From Shewanella baltica (GTDB lineage Bacteria; Pseudomonadota; Gammaproteobacteria; Enterobacterales; Shewanellaceae): a stretch of 64,000 nucleotides of DNA. The notes under the pieces are model-generated. The model did no database searches. It was not told where the DNA came from and was given only the letters and a program-made list of their open reading frames with translations. Below, piece by piece: positions 9,616-18,566 of the stretch (positions are counted from its first letter, which is position 1; the number at the start of each line of letters is the position of its first letter). The position numbers were made by a program, and so were the translations under genes. Location of the stretch: contig NZ_UGYM01000002.1 of NCBI RefSeq assembly GCF_900456975.1, forward strand, positions 124,001 through 188,000. The letters run 5' to 3'.

Positions 9616-10572
9616 TTAGAGTGCGCCAACTTCTTTGTAATAACGTTCTGCACCTGGGTGAAGCGGTATCGGCAGATTTTTCGTCGCTTTCTCTAGGCTA
9701 ATAGATTTAGCGGCTGAGTGCGCGTTACCGAGACGATCTAAGTGCTCGAACATGATCTTAGTCATTTGATAGGCTAAATCATCCGATACGCCACTTTGCG
9801 TCACTAGCAGGTTTTGAATGGCAACGGTAGAAACGTCAGTGGTTTGGCCTTCATAGGTCGATGCTGGGATCACGCCGTGTTGATAGGCAGGGTTGTTAAT
9901 CTTAGCGATCACATCCTCTGGAATTTCAACAAAGTTGATTGCCATAGTCGCCGCTAAATCGCGGATGGCTGCCATACCGAGACCTGACGATTGCAAGGTC
10001 GCGTCTAACTGACGATTTTTGATGAGTTCAACGGATTCTGCATAGGGCAAAAACTCGACTTTACCCATGTCTTCGTAGCTTAAACCGGCCGCCTTAAAAA
10101 TTGATCTGGCATTGAGCTCGGTACCCGATTTAGGTGCGCCGACAGAGATACGTTTCCCTTTTAAATCGGCCAAGGTTTTAATGCCAGACTCTTTATTGGC
10201 AACAATTTGAATGTAGTTAGGGTAAGCAGAGGCGAGCACACGGATTTTATCCAGTGGCGTTTTAAAGCCCGCATCAATATCACCTTGGTAAGCGGCTGCG
10301 ACTGAGTCACCTAGCGCGAGCGCTAATTCGCCACGACCCGCTTGCAGTAGATTGAGGTTTTCTACCGAGGCTTTGGTCGCTTGAACTGAGGTTTTAGAAC
10401 CTTCGATTCCTGTGCCATAGAGTTGCGATAGAGCTACACCAATAGGGTAATACACGCCACTGGTGCCACCCGTGAGTATGTTAATAAAAGCGGGTGCGGC
10501 GGCCATAGCGGCGGCACTGAGTGTGAGTGTCACGGCAGCGCCTACGGCGACAAAACGTTTTTTGATTTTCAT
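9616..10572 (-). CDS. TAXI-family TRAP solute-binding protein
   Basis: A 318-residue periplasmic protein with a clear Sec signal peptide (residues 1-25, cut after AAAMAAA). The mature start PAFINILTGGTSGVYYPIGVALS is the hallmark of the TAXI (TRAP-associated extracytoplasmic immunogenic) family. The segments DLKGKRISVGAPKSGTELNARSIFKAAGL and the later PASTYEGQTTDVST match the family fold. It binds a ligand in the periplasm, probably a glutamate-like or carboxylate compound, and hands it to the fused permease encoded downstream. The ligand is not known. First gene of the TRAP set. Confidence 0.92.
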   Translation of the reverse strand: MKIKKRFVAVGAAVTLTLSAAAMAAAPAFINILTGGTSGVYYPIGVALSQLYGTGIEGSKTSVQATKASVENLNLLQAGRGELALALGDSVAAAYQGDIDAGFKTPLDKIRVLASAYPNYIQIVANKESGIKTLADLKGKRISVGAPKSGTELNARSIFKAAGLSYEDMGKVEFLPYAESVELIKNRQLDATLQSSGLGMAAIRDLAATMAINFVEIPEDVIAKINNPAYQHGVIPASTYEGQTTDVSTVAIQNLLVTQSGVSDDLAYQMTKIMFEHLDRLGNAHSAAKSISLEKATKNLPIPLHPGAERYYKEVGAL

Positions 10573-10783
10573 TGTGAAATATCCTTATTTTTTATAATGT
10601 TATGTAGGGTCTTTCGAGCTTGGAATACCTTAGCCTGCTGAATATAACTACATAAAACCTGAAAAAGGTCAATTAGGCTATAGTCGATAGCTGCTACTTT
10701 TGCATCATAAAACGAAGATTTTAGGCGGTTTTGCTGCGGCGGTATCGTGGGGCTTAACGAGGTCGGTTTAAGGAAAAACGGAC

Positions 10784-10812
10784 AATAAAAAGGGCTAACC
10801 TGAGTTAACCCT
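10784..10812 (-). terminator. Terminator after the 40-residue gene
   Basis: Stem AGGGTTAAC / GTTAGCCCT (minus strand, one G-T pair) followed by TTTTTATTG. It lies about 40 bp beyond the stop of the small Lys-rich gene. Confidence 0.7.
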
Positions 10813-10852
10813 ATTTGTGTTATTTGAGGATGAACCTTTGAATAACAAGACA

Positions 10853-10975
10853 CTATTTAGTGTTATCTAAGAAACCTTTAGTGGCATTTTTCGCGTGTTT
10901 TGCTGCTTTCTTTTCTTTAGCAGACAACAGCGGTTGTTTCTTCGATTCTTTACGGTTTTTTTGCTCTTTACTCAT
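10853..10975 (-). CDS. Lys-rich 40-residue protein
   Basis: A tiny gene starting at ATG 10975 with GGAG nine bases ahead and ending at TAG 10853-10855, followed by its own terminator. The 40-residue product is very basic (runs such as KNRKESKKQ and AKEKKAAKHAKNATKG) with no signal peptide or membrane segment, so it may be a nucleic-acid or ribosome-associated peptide. The good ribosome site, the terminator and the biased composition support a real gene. No family is recognised. Confidence 0.65.
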   Translation of the reverse strand: MSKEQKNRKESKKQPLLSAKEKKAAKHAKNATKGFLDNTK

Positions 10976-11353
10976 ATAAAACTCCATGTACTCTTTGGTT
11001 ATTCATCAGGCTAATCATGTAAGCCGTACTCAATTGAACCTGTTCCATGATGTCCTGATTGAAGCGAAATTTTGATCTCGAATTACAACATTTTAAAATT
11101 ACAAATATTTAAAATCATTGATAATTATCTGTGAATTTATTTGCCTCAATGAGCGATTACAGCAAAATAATCTTATCACCGAATTCCGTACCATGATCCA
11201 TCTATCACTTAGAATAATTAACGCTAATGCTAGCGTTAACCTGTATAAGAAATATGCGATCTATAACACTGTACTCCTATTTTCATTCGAGTTTGTCATT
11301 TTGTGCGATCGAATGAGTGCGCTCGAACTAAAACTTCACTTAGCACTATATGC
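10976..11353. other. AT-rich intergenic region
   Basis: About 380 bp between the small Lys-rich gene and the end of the yjgR-like gene. It is AT-rich around 11090-11130. A short open frame on the plus strand has no recognisable content. No repeat or RNA was recognised; it presumably holds the promoter of the 40-residue gene. Confidence 0.35.
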
Positions 11354-12868
11354 CTAGCGTCGGCTCGATTTACCTAACATCCCGCCTAATATGCCGCGCA
11401 AAATTTGTTTGCCTAATTGGCTGCCGACAGTGCGTGCCGCTTGCTTTGACAAGGTCTCTGCTAAACCTTGGCGGCGTTTATTACCAAAAATAAGTTCACT
11501 GAACCAACCTTGTTCTTCGGCTTTTTGACCCGTTTGGCCATCATTTGCTGTATTACTTGCTGTGGATGTGGGGTTGCTGGTGGCAACGCCGGTACGTCTT
11601 TGGTTAAGCAGTTCGTAGGCCGATTCGCGGTTGATGGAATGATCGTATTTGCCACCAATCGGGCTTTGGGCGCGGACTTGGTGTAATTCCTCACTCGTGG
11701 CGGGTCCCATGCGACAACGCGGCGGTGCGATGAGTGCGCGCTCGACCATAGTCGGCACGCCCTTGTCGGCCAGCATAGACACTAAAGCTTCGCCCACGCC
11801 GAGCTGGGAAATAACCTCACTGACTACCAGTTTGGGGTTAGGCACAAAGGTTTCTGCGGCGGTTTTGACCGCCTTTTGATCCCTTGGCGTGTAAGCTCGC
11901 AGGGCATGTTGAATGCGATTACCTAATTGCCCGAGAATTTCGCCCGGCACATCATCAGGAAATTGCGAGCAAAAATAAACGCCTACGCCTTTTGAGCGAA
12001 TAAGGCGCATGATCTGTTCGACGCGTTTTAATAAACTCGGTGGGCAACCTTCAAAGAGTAAATGTGCCTCATCGATAAAGAACACGAGTTTAGGTTTTTC
12101 GGGATCGCCGACTTCGGGCAGATTCTCGAATAATTCTGACAGTAGCCAGAGTAAAAAACTCGAATATAAACGTGGCGTTAAAATCAGCTTATTCGCCGCT
12201 AACAAATTGATGATGCCGCGCCCTTGCAAATTAGTGCGCATTAAATCTTCAAGCTGTAACGCGGGTTCGCCAAAAAAGTCTTTGCCGCCATCGCGCTCAA
12301 GTCCTAGCACTGAGCGCTGAATCGCGGCGAGGGATTGGGCGCTGATCAAACCATATTTGGCCGAGACTTCTTTGCGCTCCTCAGCAACTAAAGCCAGCAT
12401 GGCCCGCAGATCATCTAAGTCGAGCAACAATAACCCTTGGTCGTCTGCCAGTTGAAACACTATGTCTAAGATGCCGCTTTGGGTGTCATTTAATTCTAAA
12501 ATTCGGCTGAGTAAGGTCGGGCCCATTTCGCTGATGGTGGTACGCAGTGGATGGCCTTGAACGCCCGCTAAATCCCATAACACCACAGGGTTGGCTTCGT
12601 TGTGATAATCCTCTATGCCAATTTGCGCCGCCCTTTGTAGCAGCTTTTCACTTGGGGTGCCCGCCATCGCAAGACCCGAGATATCACCTTTAACATCCGT
12701 GATAAAAACCGGCACGCCTTGGCGTGAAAAACCTTCGGCTAGGCTCATCAGCGACACGGTTTTGCCTGTCCCAGTGGCGCCGGCAATTAATCCATGACGA
12801 TTAGCATACTTAAGATTTAAGTGAACCTGTTGCTCACCTTTCCCAATCAATAGAGTATTCAAGGGCAT
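11354..12868 (-). CDS. yjgR: HerA-like ATPase, YjgR/DUF853 family
   Basis: A 504-residue cytoplasmic ATPase. The Walker A is GATGTGKT (residues 29-36), the Walker B is KLVFFIDEAHLLF, and GVYFCSQFPDDVPGEILGQLGNRIQHALRAYTPRD is the sensor/arginine-finger region. These are typical of the HerA-FtsK superfamily DUF853 proteins such as E. coli YjgR (500 aa). The C-terminus is low-complexity (Thr/Asn/Gln) and then basic (GKQILRGILGGMLGKSSRR). The molecular role is unknown, although HerA relatives pump DNA or act with nucleases. Single gene, with start ATG 12868. Confidence 0.87.
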   Translation of the reverse strand: MPLNTLLIGKGEQQVHLNLKYANRHGLIAGATGTGKTVSLMSLAEGFSRQGVPVFITDVKGDISGLAMAGTPSEKLLQRAAQIGIEDYHNEANPVVLWDLAGVQGHPLRTTISEMGPTLLSRILELNDTQSGILDIVFQLADDQGLLLLDLDDLRAMLALVAEERKEVSAKYGLISAQSLAAIQRSVLGLERDGGKDFFGEPALQLEDLMRTNLQGRGIINLLAANKLILTPRLYSSFLLWLLSELFENLPEVGDPEKPKLVFFIDEAHLLFEGCPPSLLKRVEQIMRLIRSKGVGVYFCSQFPDDVPGEILGQLGNRIQHALRAYTPRDQKAVKTAAETFVPNPKLVVSEVISQLGVGEALVSMLADKGVPTMVERALIAPPRCRMGPATSEELHQVRAQSPIGGKYDHSINRESAYELLNQRRTGVATSNPTSTASNTANDGQTGQKAEEQGWFSELIFGNKRRQGLAETLSKQAARTVGSQLGKQILRGILGGMLGKSSRR

Positions 12869-13101
12869 TCCTTATGTTAACTTTAGCGTCTGCACATAGA
12901 TTGCAGAGCCTTATTTAAGCCACGGTAGTGCGTCGTATATGGGTATAAAAATTCACCATTGAGTGTTGGCCTTAGCGTAATTTATGTCAACATAGGGCGC
13001 GAATAAGCTTGAGATAACTGAGCCTGCGCGTGGGATTGGCAATATGCTCCTTGTTAATGGTGAAGATGTGTTATTTTTTGTGATTGGCTGAGGCGTGCTT
13101 G

Positions 13102-13348
13102 ATGATGAAAACTCCGTTGATTATGCTGGTCTTGTGCTCTACTTTGTTGACGTCTGGCTGCGCCGAATTAGCATGTTCTGGCAGAATTGATGTCGATCCC
13201 TATGAGCCTATGCGAGATAAACAGCGCAGTGTTGCCTAGGCGGATAAAAATCTCGACGAGTACCAAAAGGCAAAAGGCAAAAGCAGCGGAAGAAAAACAA
13301 CGGCTGAAAACGGCCATAGAACAAGTCACTCAAAAATCGTTAATCTAG
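13102..13348 (+). pseudogene. Broken small lipoprotein gene
   Basis: The frame beginning ATG 13102 encodes a lipoprotein signal peptide (MMKTPLIMLVLCSTLLTSGC, lipobox LTSGC) and about 25 further residues before an in-frame TAG at 13237-13239. Reading through the TAG, a Lys-rich helix follows. A shift of frame within the repetitive AAAGGCAAAAGGCAAAAGC run (13266-13286) restores a sensible C-terminal coiled coil (AKAAEEKQRLKTAIEQVTQKSLI), ending at TAG 13346. So the gene carries two lesions, a nonsense codon and a frameshift. Its end is 11 bp before the next start, so it was probably the first gene of a pair. Confidence 0.6.
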
Positions 13349-13359
13349 AAAGGATATCT

Positions 13360-13785
13360 ATGAAAGGTGCTGGCGGAACACAGGGCGGGACGGGACAATT
13401 TTTTATGGGTCTTGCCATGATGTGTGGCGGATTTTATCTATTGTTCAATGCAATACAAGTGAGCTCTAGCTTTGGGCTAGGCTATGGTTTATATCGAGTG
13501 AATGCCTTTGGGCAAGGCATGTCGATTACCACTGGCATGGTGATGCTACCGTTTATTATCGGCATTGTGATGGTGTTTTTTGACGCTAAGAGTAAGTTAG
13601 CGTGGCTGCTGAGTTTAGGTTCGCTAACGGCCTTGATTGTGGGGGTTATTAGCTCGATTCAATTCCACTTTAAATCCATGTCGGCCTTTGAACTTATCGT
13701 GATCCTCGTTTTGGCCTTTGGTGGTTTGGGATTGTTTTTACGCTCACTGAAAGACGCGCCCACAAGCGATACACAAGCGAAATAA
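13360..13785 (+). CDS. Small four-helix membrane protein
   Basis: A 141-residue inner-membrane protein with a Gly-rich N-terminus (MKGAGGTQGGTGQFF) and four hydrophobic segments at about residues 14-33, 60-76, 83-102 and 110-127. The C-terminus is polar and cytoplasmic-looking. No enzymatic motif or family is recognised. It starts 11 bp after the end of the broken lipoprotein gene, with AAGGATATCT as ribosome site, and precedes the YpfJ-type protease gene by 130 bp. The three may once have formed a transcription unit. Confidence 0.7.
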   Translation: MKGAGGTQGGTGQFFMGLAMMCGGFYLLFNAIQVSSSFGLGYGLYRVNAFGQGMSITTGMVMLPFIIGIVMVFFDAKSKLAWLLSLGSLTALIVGVISSIQFHFKSMSAFELIVILVLAFGGLGLFLRSLKDAPTSDTQAK

Positions 13786-13915
13786 TCACTAGACACTTAA
13801 TCACTAGACTCTTAACCACTAGGCGCTAGAGTGCAAATCCGAAATAAGAGCTGTGCATTTAAGCGATTTTAATAGCGGTTTAACGAAAGTTTTAATTACA
13901 GAGTGAAGGAATGCG

Positions 13916-14794
13916 ATGCGTTGGCGTGACACTGACAGAAGCTCCAATATCGAAGACAGGCGCGGCCAGCAAATGGCATCTGCGGGTGTGCCGAGTGCTT
14001 TGTTACTTAGGTTCTTGCCCTTTTTGCTGAGAACTAAACTTGGCCGTGTGGTGTTGCTCATCGGCGGCATTTATTTCGCTTTTCAGTATTTTACTGGTGG
14101 CCTGTCACTTGACCCCAGCACTCAAGCTAATCTTAGCCAATCCCAATCTAGCGCAACGACTGCGGTACAGGATGAAAATGCCCAGTTTGTGGCGGCCATT
14201 TTAGGCACCACAGAAACCGTTTGGGGCCAGTTACTCAAGGGGAAATATCGAGAGCCTAAGTTAGTGCTTTATCGCAATATGACCTCCACTGGCTGCGGTA
14301 TGGGACAGGCGCAGTCTGGGCCTTTCTATTGCCCCGCCGATAGCAAAGTATATATCGACCTTAGCTTTCTCGATGAGCTTAAAACCTTAGGTGCGCCCGG
14401 TGATTTTGCCTTTGCCTATGTGATTGCCCACGAGGTAGGCCACCATGTGCAAAACCTGCTGGGCACTAGCACTAAGGTGCGTCAAGCACAGCAATCTGGC
14501 AGTAAAGTGCAGGCTAATCAATTGAGTGTCGCGCTTGAATTACAGGCGGATTGCTACGCGGGTATTTGGGGGCATTATGTCAATCAACAACTTAACTTAC
14601 TTGAAGCGGGCGATTTAGCGGAAGGCATTGCCGCCGCCAGTGCAGTGGGTGATGATCGCTTGCAACAGATGGCGGGTCGCGCCGTACAGTCCGATGCTTT
14701 TACCCACGGCAGTTCGGCGCAGCGGGTGAAATGGTTTAAGACAGGGTTTGATTCGGGTAATCTCGCCAGTTGTAATACCTTTGCGGCGAAGTGA
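13916..14794 (+). CDS. ypfJ: Neutral zinc metallopeptidase, YpfJ family
   Basis: A 292-residue protein close in length to E. coli YpfJ (287 aa). The N-terminus MRWRDTDRSSNIEDRRGQ is a family signature. One membrane segment follows (about 44-60). The periplasmic domain has the zinc site HEVGHH (172-177; Glu173 catalytic) and a downstream ELQADCYAGIWGH segment giving the third ligand (ELQAD). A Cys pair (CGMGQAQSGPFYC, with another Cys near the C-terminus) may form disulfides. Its substrates are unknown. Preceded by GAAGGA. Confidence 0.9.
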   Translation: MRWRDTDRSSNIEDRRGQQMASAGVPSALLLRFLPFLLRTKLGRVVLLIGGIYFAFQYFTGGLSLDPSTQANLSQSQSSATTAVQDENAQFVAAILGTTETVWGQLLKGKYREPKLVLYRNMTSTGCGMGQAQSGPFYCPADSKVYIDLSFLDELKTLGAPGDFAFAYVIAHEVGHHVQNLLGTSTKVRQAQQSGSKVQANQLSVALELQADCYAGIWGHYVNQQLNLLEAGDLAEGIAAASAVGDDRLQQMAGRAVQSDAFTHGSSAQRVKWFKTGFDSGNLASCNTFAAK

Positions 14795-14845
14795 TTTTGT
14801 TTGATATCTCAAATACGTACCGAACATAAATGCAAGGATAACTGA

Positions 14846-15292
14846 GTGGCCTTTAACGACACCTTTAGACTGAGCAGCCACGCGGTTATTACTAATGCGC
14901 AGGGGCAAGTGCTGTTGCTTAAGGCTAATTACTGTAATTTTGCTTGGGGCTTGCCCGGCGGCGCACTCGAGCCTGGTGAAACGATTCACGAGGCCTTAGT
15001 ACGCGAATGCCAAGAGGAATTAGGCTTAAGTGTGCGGGTCAACTATTTGAGCGGCGTGTATTATCACAGTGCCTATCAATCCCAAGCTTTTATCTTTCGT
15101 TGTGAACTGCTATTGCCTGAGGGACATGAGGTGGCAAAAAATGGGGTAGAAGGTGAGCCACTGCCGATCCACTTAAGTCACGAACATTCAGAGTTTGCCT
15201 TCCACGATATCGACACCCTTAGCGCGGTTCAGCAGCAAAGAATTAAAGATTGCCTCAATTTCAACGGAGTTGTGATGAGTGCAAAGTTTTAG
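14846..15292 (+). CDS. Nudix hydrolase
   Basis: A 148-residue cytoplasmic protein with a GTG start 51 bp after the YpfJ-type gene (AAGGATAACTGA ahead). The full Nudix box GX5EX7REUXEEXGU occupies residues 39-61 (GALEPGETIHEALVRECQEE), giving the Mg-binding glutamates. Nudix enzymes cleave a nucleoside diphosphate linked to another moiety. Substrate residues outside the box (YYHSAYQSQAFIFRCEL) do not identify the substrate. Confidence 0.88.
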   Translation: MAFNDTFRLSSHAVITNAQGQVLLLKANYCNFAWGLPGGALEPGETIHEALVRECQEELGLSVRVNYLSGVYYHSAYQSQAFIFRCELLLPEGHEVAKNGVEGEPLPIHLSHEHSEFAFHDIDTLSAVQQQRIKDCLNFNGVVMSAKF

Positions 15293-15317
15293 TGCTTTAC
15301 TGGCAAACCGCCGGCCG

Positions 15318-16517
15318 TTAATCGGCTTGGGTTTGCGCGAGCAAGGTTTCTAAGCAATGTTCCTTGATACCGTAATAGGCTTTGATGTCAGCTATTTGCG
15401 CGAGGATTGCGGCGCTGTCTTTCTGATTATGTTGTGGCTTTTTAACGGCCAAAATCATCTTATTTTTATTGGTATGTTCTAGGCTGATAAACTCAAACAC
15501 CTTAGTCGCATAACCGTTGGCTTCCAAAAATAGCGCCCGTAATGAATCGGTCACCATTTCAGCCTGTTGGCCCATGTGCACCCCATATTGCAGCATAGGT
15601 TTAAACAATTCTGGGCTGTGCATCTGCGGGCGAATTTGTTTATGGCAGCAAGGCGAGCACATGATGATGTCGGCATTGGCGCGAATACCATAATGAATCG
15701 CATAGTCAGTGGCGATATCGCAGGCGTGCAGGGCGATCATCACATCGGTTTGCTTAGGCGCATGGGTTCTCACATCGCCGCAGACAAACGACAATCCTTG
15801 ATGATCCAGCGTAGCCGCCGTTTCATTACATAAATCGGCCAAGGCTTGGCGTAATTCCACCCCAGTCACCTGCGCATCATTGTGTAGGCTGTGGCGCAGG
15901 TAATCATGGATTGCAAAGGTGAGATAGCCTTTACCTGAACCAAAATCGACCACATTGATCGGTTGGTCATTCTTGTGGGGTGACGCTTCGAGTGCTTGGC
16001 TGAAAACCTCAATAAATTTATTGATTTGTTTCCATTTGCGCGACATCGCAGGGATAAGATTATGTTGGCTGTCAGTCACCCCTAGCTTGGTCAGGAAGGG
16101 ACGTTCGATATCCACAAAACGCTTTTTCTCACGGTCATGTTCTAACGGCGCCGCGACGGCCTGTTTAACATTATGTGTGCTGATTTGGACTTTACCTTTT
16201 TTGCTGATCTCAAGCTGAACTTCTGCCTGCGCCGTGGCTAAGTGGGCACTCTTAAAATCGTTACCGAGTAACAGTTTTATGCTGGCTAACCCTTCGTCAT
16301 AACTCAGGTTTTTAGTGATGTGATTCGTCTGGTGTTGATACACAAACGACAGCATAGGTTCATTCTGCAAACTGATCGGCCGGATCGTAATGCGCTGCAA
16401 GCTTTTATCTGCCCCTCGGTACTTACTCAATAATAGTTTGATCAGACTATTCTTCGCTAAGCTGTCAGCCAAAAGCTGGTAAAAATCATCAAAAGAATTA
16501 AGCGCTGAATGGGACAT
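15318..16517 (-). CDS. SAM-dependent methyltransferase, Methyltransf_32 type
   Basis: About 399 residues if started at ATG 16517 (MSHSALNS); an ATG 24 bp upstream in the same frame is possible. A mainly helical N-terminal half of unknown fold is followed by a Rossmann methyltransferase core with the glycine-rich motif I VVDFGSGKGYLTFAIHDYL, motif II VTGVELRQALADLCN and motif IV IALHACDIATDYAI. A Cys-rich CSPCCHKQIRPQ follows. This arrangement (DFGSGKG, ALHACD, PCCH) matches the Methyltransf_32/METTL25-like family. RNA or ribosomal protein substrates are likely by analogy only. Convergent with the Nudix gene. Confidence 0.8.
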   Translation of the reverse strand: MSHSALNSFDDFYQLLADSLAKNSLIKLLLSKYRGADKSLQRITIRPISLQNEPMLSFVYQHQTNHITKNLSYDEGLASIKLLLGNDFKSAHLATAQAEVQLEISKKGKVQISTHNVKQAVAAPLEHDREKKRFVDIERPFLTKLGVTDSQHNLIPAMSRKWKQINKFIEVFSQALEASPHKNDQPINVVDFGSGKGYLTFAIHDYLRHSLHNDAQVTGVELRQALADLCNETAATLDHQGLSFVCGDVRTHAPKQTDVMIALHACDIATDYAIHYGIRANADIIMCSPCCHKQIRPQMHSPELFKPMLQYGVHMGQQAEMVTDSLRALFLEANGYATKVFEFISLEHTNKNKMILAVKKPQHNQKDSAAILAQIADIKAYYGIKEHCLETLLAQTQAD

Positions 16518-16653
16518 TATTGTTTCCGAAAAAGTAACCAAGAAAAACAGGGTGAGTATTCTAACCGCGATCCGCCGCTACCTAAAGTTATTCTCATCGA
16601 GAAAGGGGGTTGGGGCAGAGCTCCGCTGCTGATCTATCTATTCAGGTTGTAGT

Positions 16654-16678
16654 GATTAAGCATAGTCATTCTAGTGAC
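16654..16678. repeat. Single terminal repeat of a MITE-like family
   Basis: GATTAAGCATAGTCATTC, continuing TAGTGAC, matches the left end of the element at 18465-18566 with about three mismatches in 25 bp. It is followed immediately by GTGCTTAATT, suggesting a collapsed copy. It lies in the 660-bp gene-free stretch 16518-17182. Apart from this and the multi-hairpin repeat, that stretch shows only the presumed promoter of the methyltransferase gene. Confidence 0.5.
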
Positions 16679-16799
16679 GTGCTTAATTGAAGATGTAGCT
16701 TGATAGTAGGTGAGTCTGATCCATAAGTTGAAATTCGCCATTCTGCGTTGGTTATTTGCTAATGGAATTTTACCTAGACTTTTTTGAGTTTTTTAATAA

Positions 16800-17064
16800 A
16801 AATCAAAGTCAACGTCGTGGGGCTTCACCCCACACCCGACCAAGGAGGACTGCTCGTCCTATCCTCCTTGGATGCTCCATGACGCCCCCAACGGAGTTGA
16901 AAGCCCCTTGTGCTCATTGCCAAATTTGCTATCGCTTCCGAAGGATGCGTCCCTGCACCTGCGAAAGCTAGCTCGCCATCCATGGCGAGACTCACGCAAT
17001 TTGTCTATTCGCCCTGCGGCAACTCCGAGGGGATGGCGTATTCCTTTGATTGTTGAGTTGTCTG
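16800..17064 (+). repeat. Multi-hairpin dispersed repeat, copy 1
   Basis: About 265 bp. It begins with hairpin 1 (GTGGGG-CTTCA-CCCCAC from 16817), then the invariant CACCCGACCAAG and hairpin 2 (CCAAGGAGGA ... TCCTCCTTGG). After a diverged centre comes hairpin 3 (CTCGCC-ATCCAT-GGCGAG, 16972-16989) following GAAAGCTAG. The first roughly 65 bp are almost identical to the copy ending at 53110 (opposite strand) and similar to the copy starting at 50565. It has no protein-coding capacity. Confidence 0.8.
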
Positions 17065-17182
17065 TTGGCCACTTAAAGCATTGAAGAGTTGTGGATGTCT
17101 TGTTTCACCGTTAAAGTGTTAAACTCATTGGTTATTTAACTAAGCGTGCCGTCATGATGCACTTCATTCCCAAAAGCATAAT

Positions 17183-18349
17183 ATGATAACAAGAACCCTA
17201 TTTTTTATAGCGCTAATTCTATCAACAGCAGTAAACGCTTCAGAGAACTCTCAGACAACATTAAAATCGGCAGACGAACTTGTCACAGTAGAACAACTTT
17301 CAATACAGCTTAAAGAGCTTACAGCAAAGCTTGAGGCTGTATCTAAAGATAATACTGAGCTTAAAAATTCTATTATTCCAAATATTGAGGAAGCCAAAAA
17401 GCAAGTTACTCAAATCAACCGGAAAAATACAGAGATAGCTCAATATCTTAAAGAACAAAAAGTTAACTATGAATCGCTTGAAAAGAGAGATGTCGATTTA
17501 CATCTTTTTATGGACTCACCTGACAAACCCGCGTGGATTAATTTTGGGGCGGCGATAGTTAGTATCGTAGGCTCGATTGGACTCTCACTCTATTTTCTTC
17601 ATCGGACTCTACGAAGAGAAACAGATAAGCAGGTTGAACAAATCGAAATAGATGCAAGTAAGCGTATGGAAGAACATCTAGAACTTCTTAAAACTCAAGA
17701 GAAACAACATAATGATTCATTAGAAAGCAAAATTCAACTTGCTAAAAATGAACAGAAAGAACGTCACAAAGTCGTAATTGACGAATTTCGTCAAAAGTGG
17801 ATTAACACCTTTCGAGATGAAGCTAGTAGTTATGTCAGAGTCGCAATTCAACTACTCTATTTCTATAAAATCGAGAAAGATATGCTTGAGATAGTTAAAA
17901 ATTTGAAAAGTGCTGAAAGACGGTGCGCTGTGTTTCGAGCTAAATTCCGTGAAGAAAATAGCGGATTGCCGCGAATCCTCTCTGAAGAAAACAATAATGA
18001 TTATAGAGAATTAATGATTTACGAGAGGCAAGCAAGAGAATATTTTGACAGTGTCAAATCCACGTATGCAGAGCTTAAGAAACTTGAATCTGAACTAATT
18101 GAAAAGACAGTTAAGATTAGTTTTATGCTTAACCCAGATAAAGATGCAAATAGTTTAAATGATAAAGCTTTTGATAATAAGATTTTAGGATTAGTTACCT
18201 TTATAAATGATGCATTTATCTCAGAGGAAAGGGTATATCAAGCTCTTACAAACGAATCTCGTATCAAAGAAAAACTCGCAGAGTTTCAGCGCATCGTACC
18301 CTTAATGCTCAAAGCTGAATGGGATCGAGTGCAGAGAAAACAGCAGTAG
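17183..18349 (+). CDS. Coiled-coil membrane protein of unknown function
   Basis: A 388-residue protein encoded in clearly more AT-rich DNA than its neighbours. Residues 1-19 form a signal peptide (cut near VNASEN). A periplasmic coiled coil follows (about 25-105), then a membrane helix (about 118-137) and a long charged coiled coil (about 140-200) with a helical C-terminal domain on the cytoplasmic side (FRQKWINTFRDEASSYVRVAI onwards). No enzymatic motif is seen. It is flanked by repeats (16800-17064 before, 18465-18708 after), so it is probably an acquired gene. Its shape, with a periplasmic sensor-like coil, one helix and an intracellular helical domain, is compatible with a membrane-linked signalling or defence protein, but nothing confirms this. 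Confidence 0.7.
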   Translation: MITRTLFFIALILSTAVNASENSQTTLKSADELVTVEQLSIQLKELTAKLEAVSKDNTELKNSIIPNIEEAKKQVTQINRKNTEIAQYLKEQKVNYESLEKRDVDLHLFMDSPDKPAWINFGAAIVSIVGSIGLSLYFLHRTLRRETDKQVEQIEIDASKRMEEHLELLKTQEKQHNDSLESKIQLAKNEQKERHKVVIDEFRQKWINTFRDEASSYVRVAIQLLYFYKIEKDMLEIVKNLKSAERRCAVFRAKFREENSGLPRILSEENNNDYRELMIYERQAREYFDSVKSTYAELKKLESELIEKTVKISFMLNPDKDANSLNDKAFDNKILGLVTFINDAFISEERVYQALTNESRIKEKLAEFQRIVPLMLKAEWDRVQRKQQ

Positions 18350-18464
18350 TAAAAAATGATGAGACTATAAAATTTTCTGTGCAGGAATTAACGAGCCATC
18401 CATCTTTAAATTTACAGAGTGCATGCTTGTAAGAAGTGGTTCAAATTACTGTAGGGGTTGGCAA

Positions 18465-18566
18465 GATTAAGCACTGTCATGGAAGTGACCGTTGACGGCA
18501 TGGATGCCGTCGTCGAGCCTATAGGGACATATTCACGGCGTGTCACTGGAATGACAGTGCGTAATC
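18465..18566. repeat. MITE-like element with ~25-bp inverted ends
   Basis: The left end GATTAAGCACTGTCAT and right end ATGACAGTGCGTAATC are inverted repeats, extending inward to GTGAC/GTCAC (about 21 of 25 pair). The interior holds the palindrome GACGGCATGGATGCCGTC (about 18494-18511). The 16-base right end occurs again, perfectly complementary to the left end, at 18693-18708. A left end also occurs at 16654. It carries no coding capacity. Confidence 0.65.

Noticed and set aside
10569..10853. 94-residue open frame after the TAXI gene region
   Set aside because: It overlaps the TAXI start and the terminator of the small Lys-rich gene; composition is not protein-like.
11118..11357. 79-residue plus-strand frame
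   Set aside because: AT-rich intergenic DNA, no ribosome site, no recognisable content.
16800..17064. CRISPR array or tRNA-like structure at the repeat
   Set aside because: The hairpins are different from each other and not regularly spaced; no cloverleaf or spacer-repeat pattern is present.
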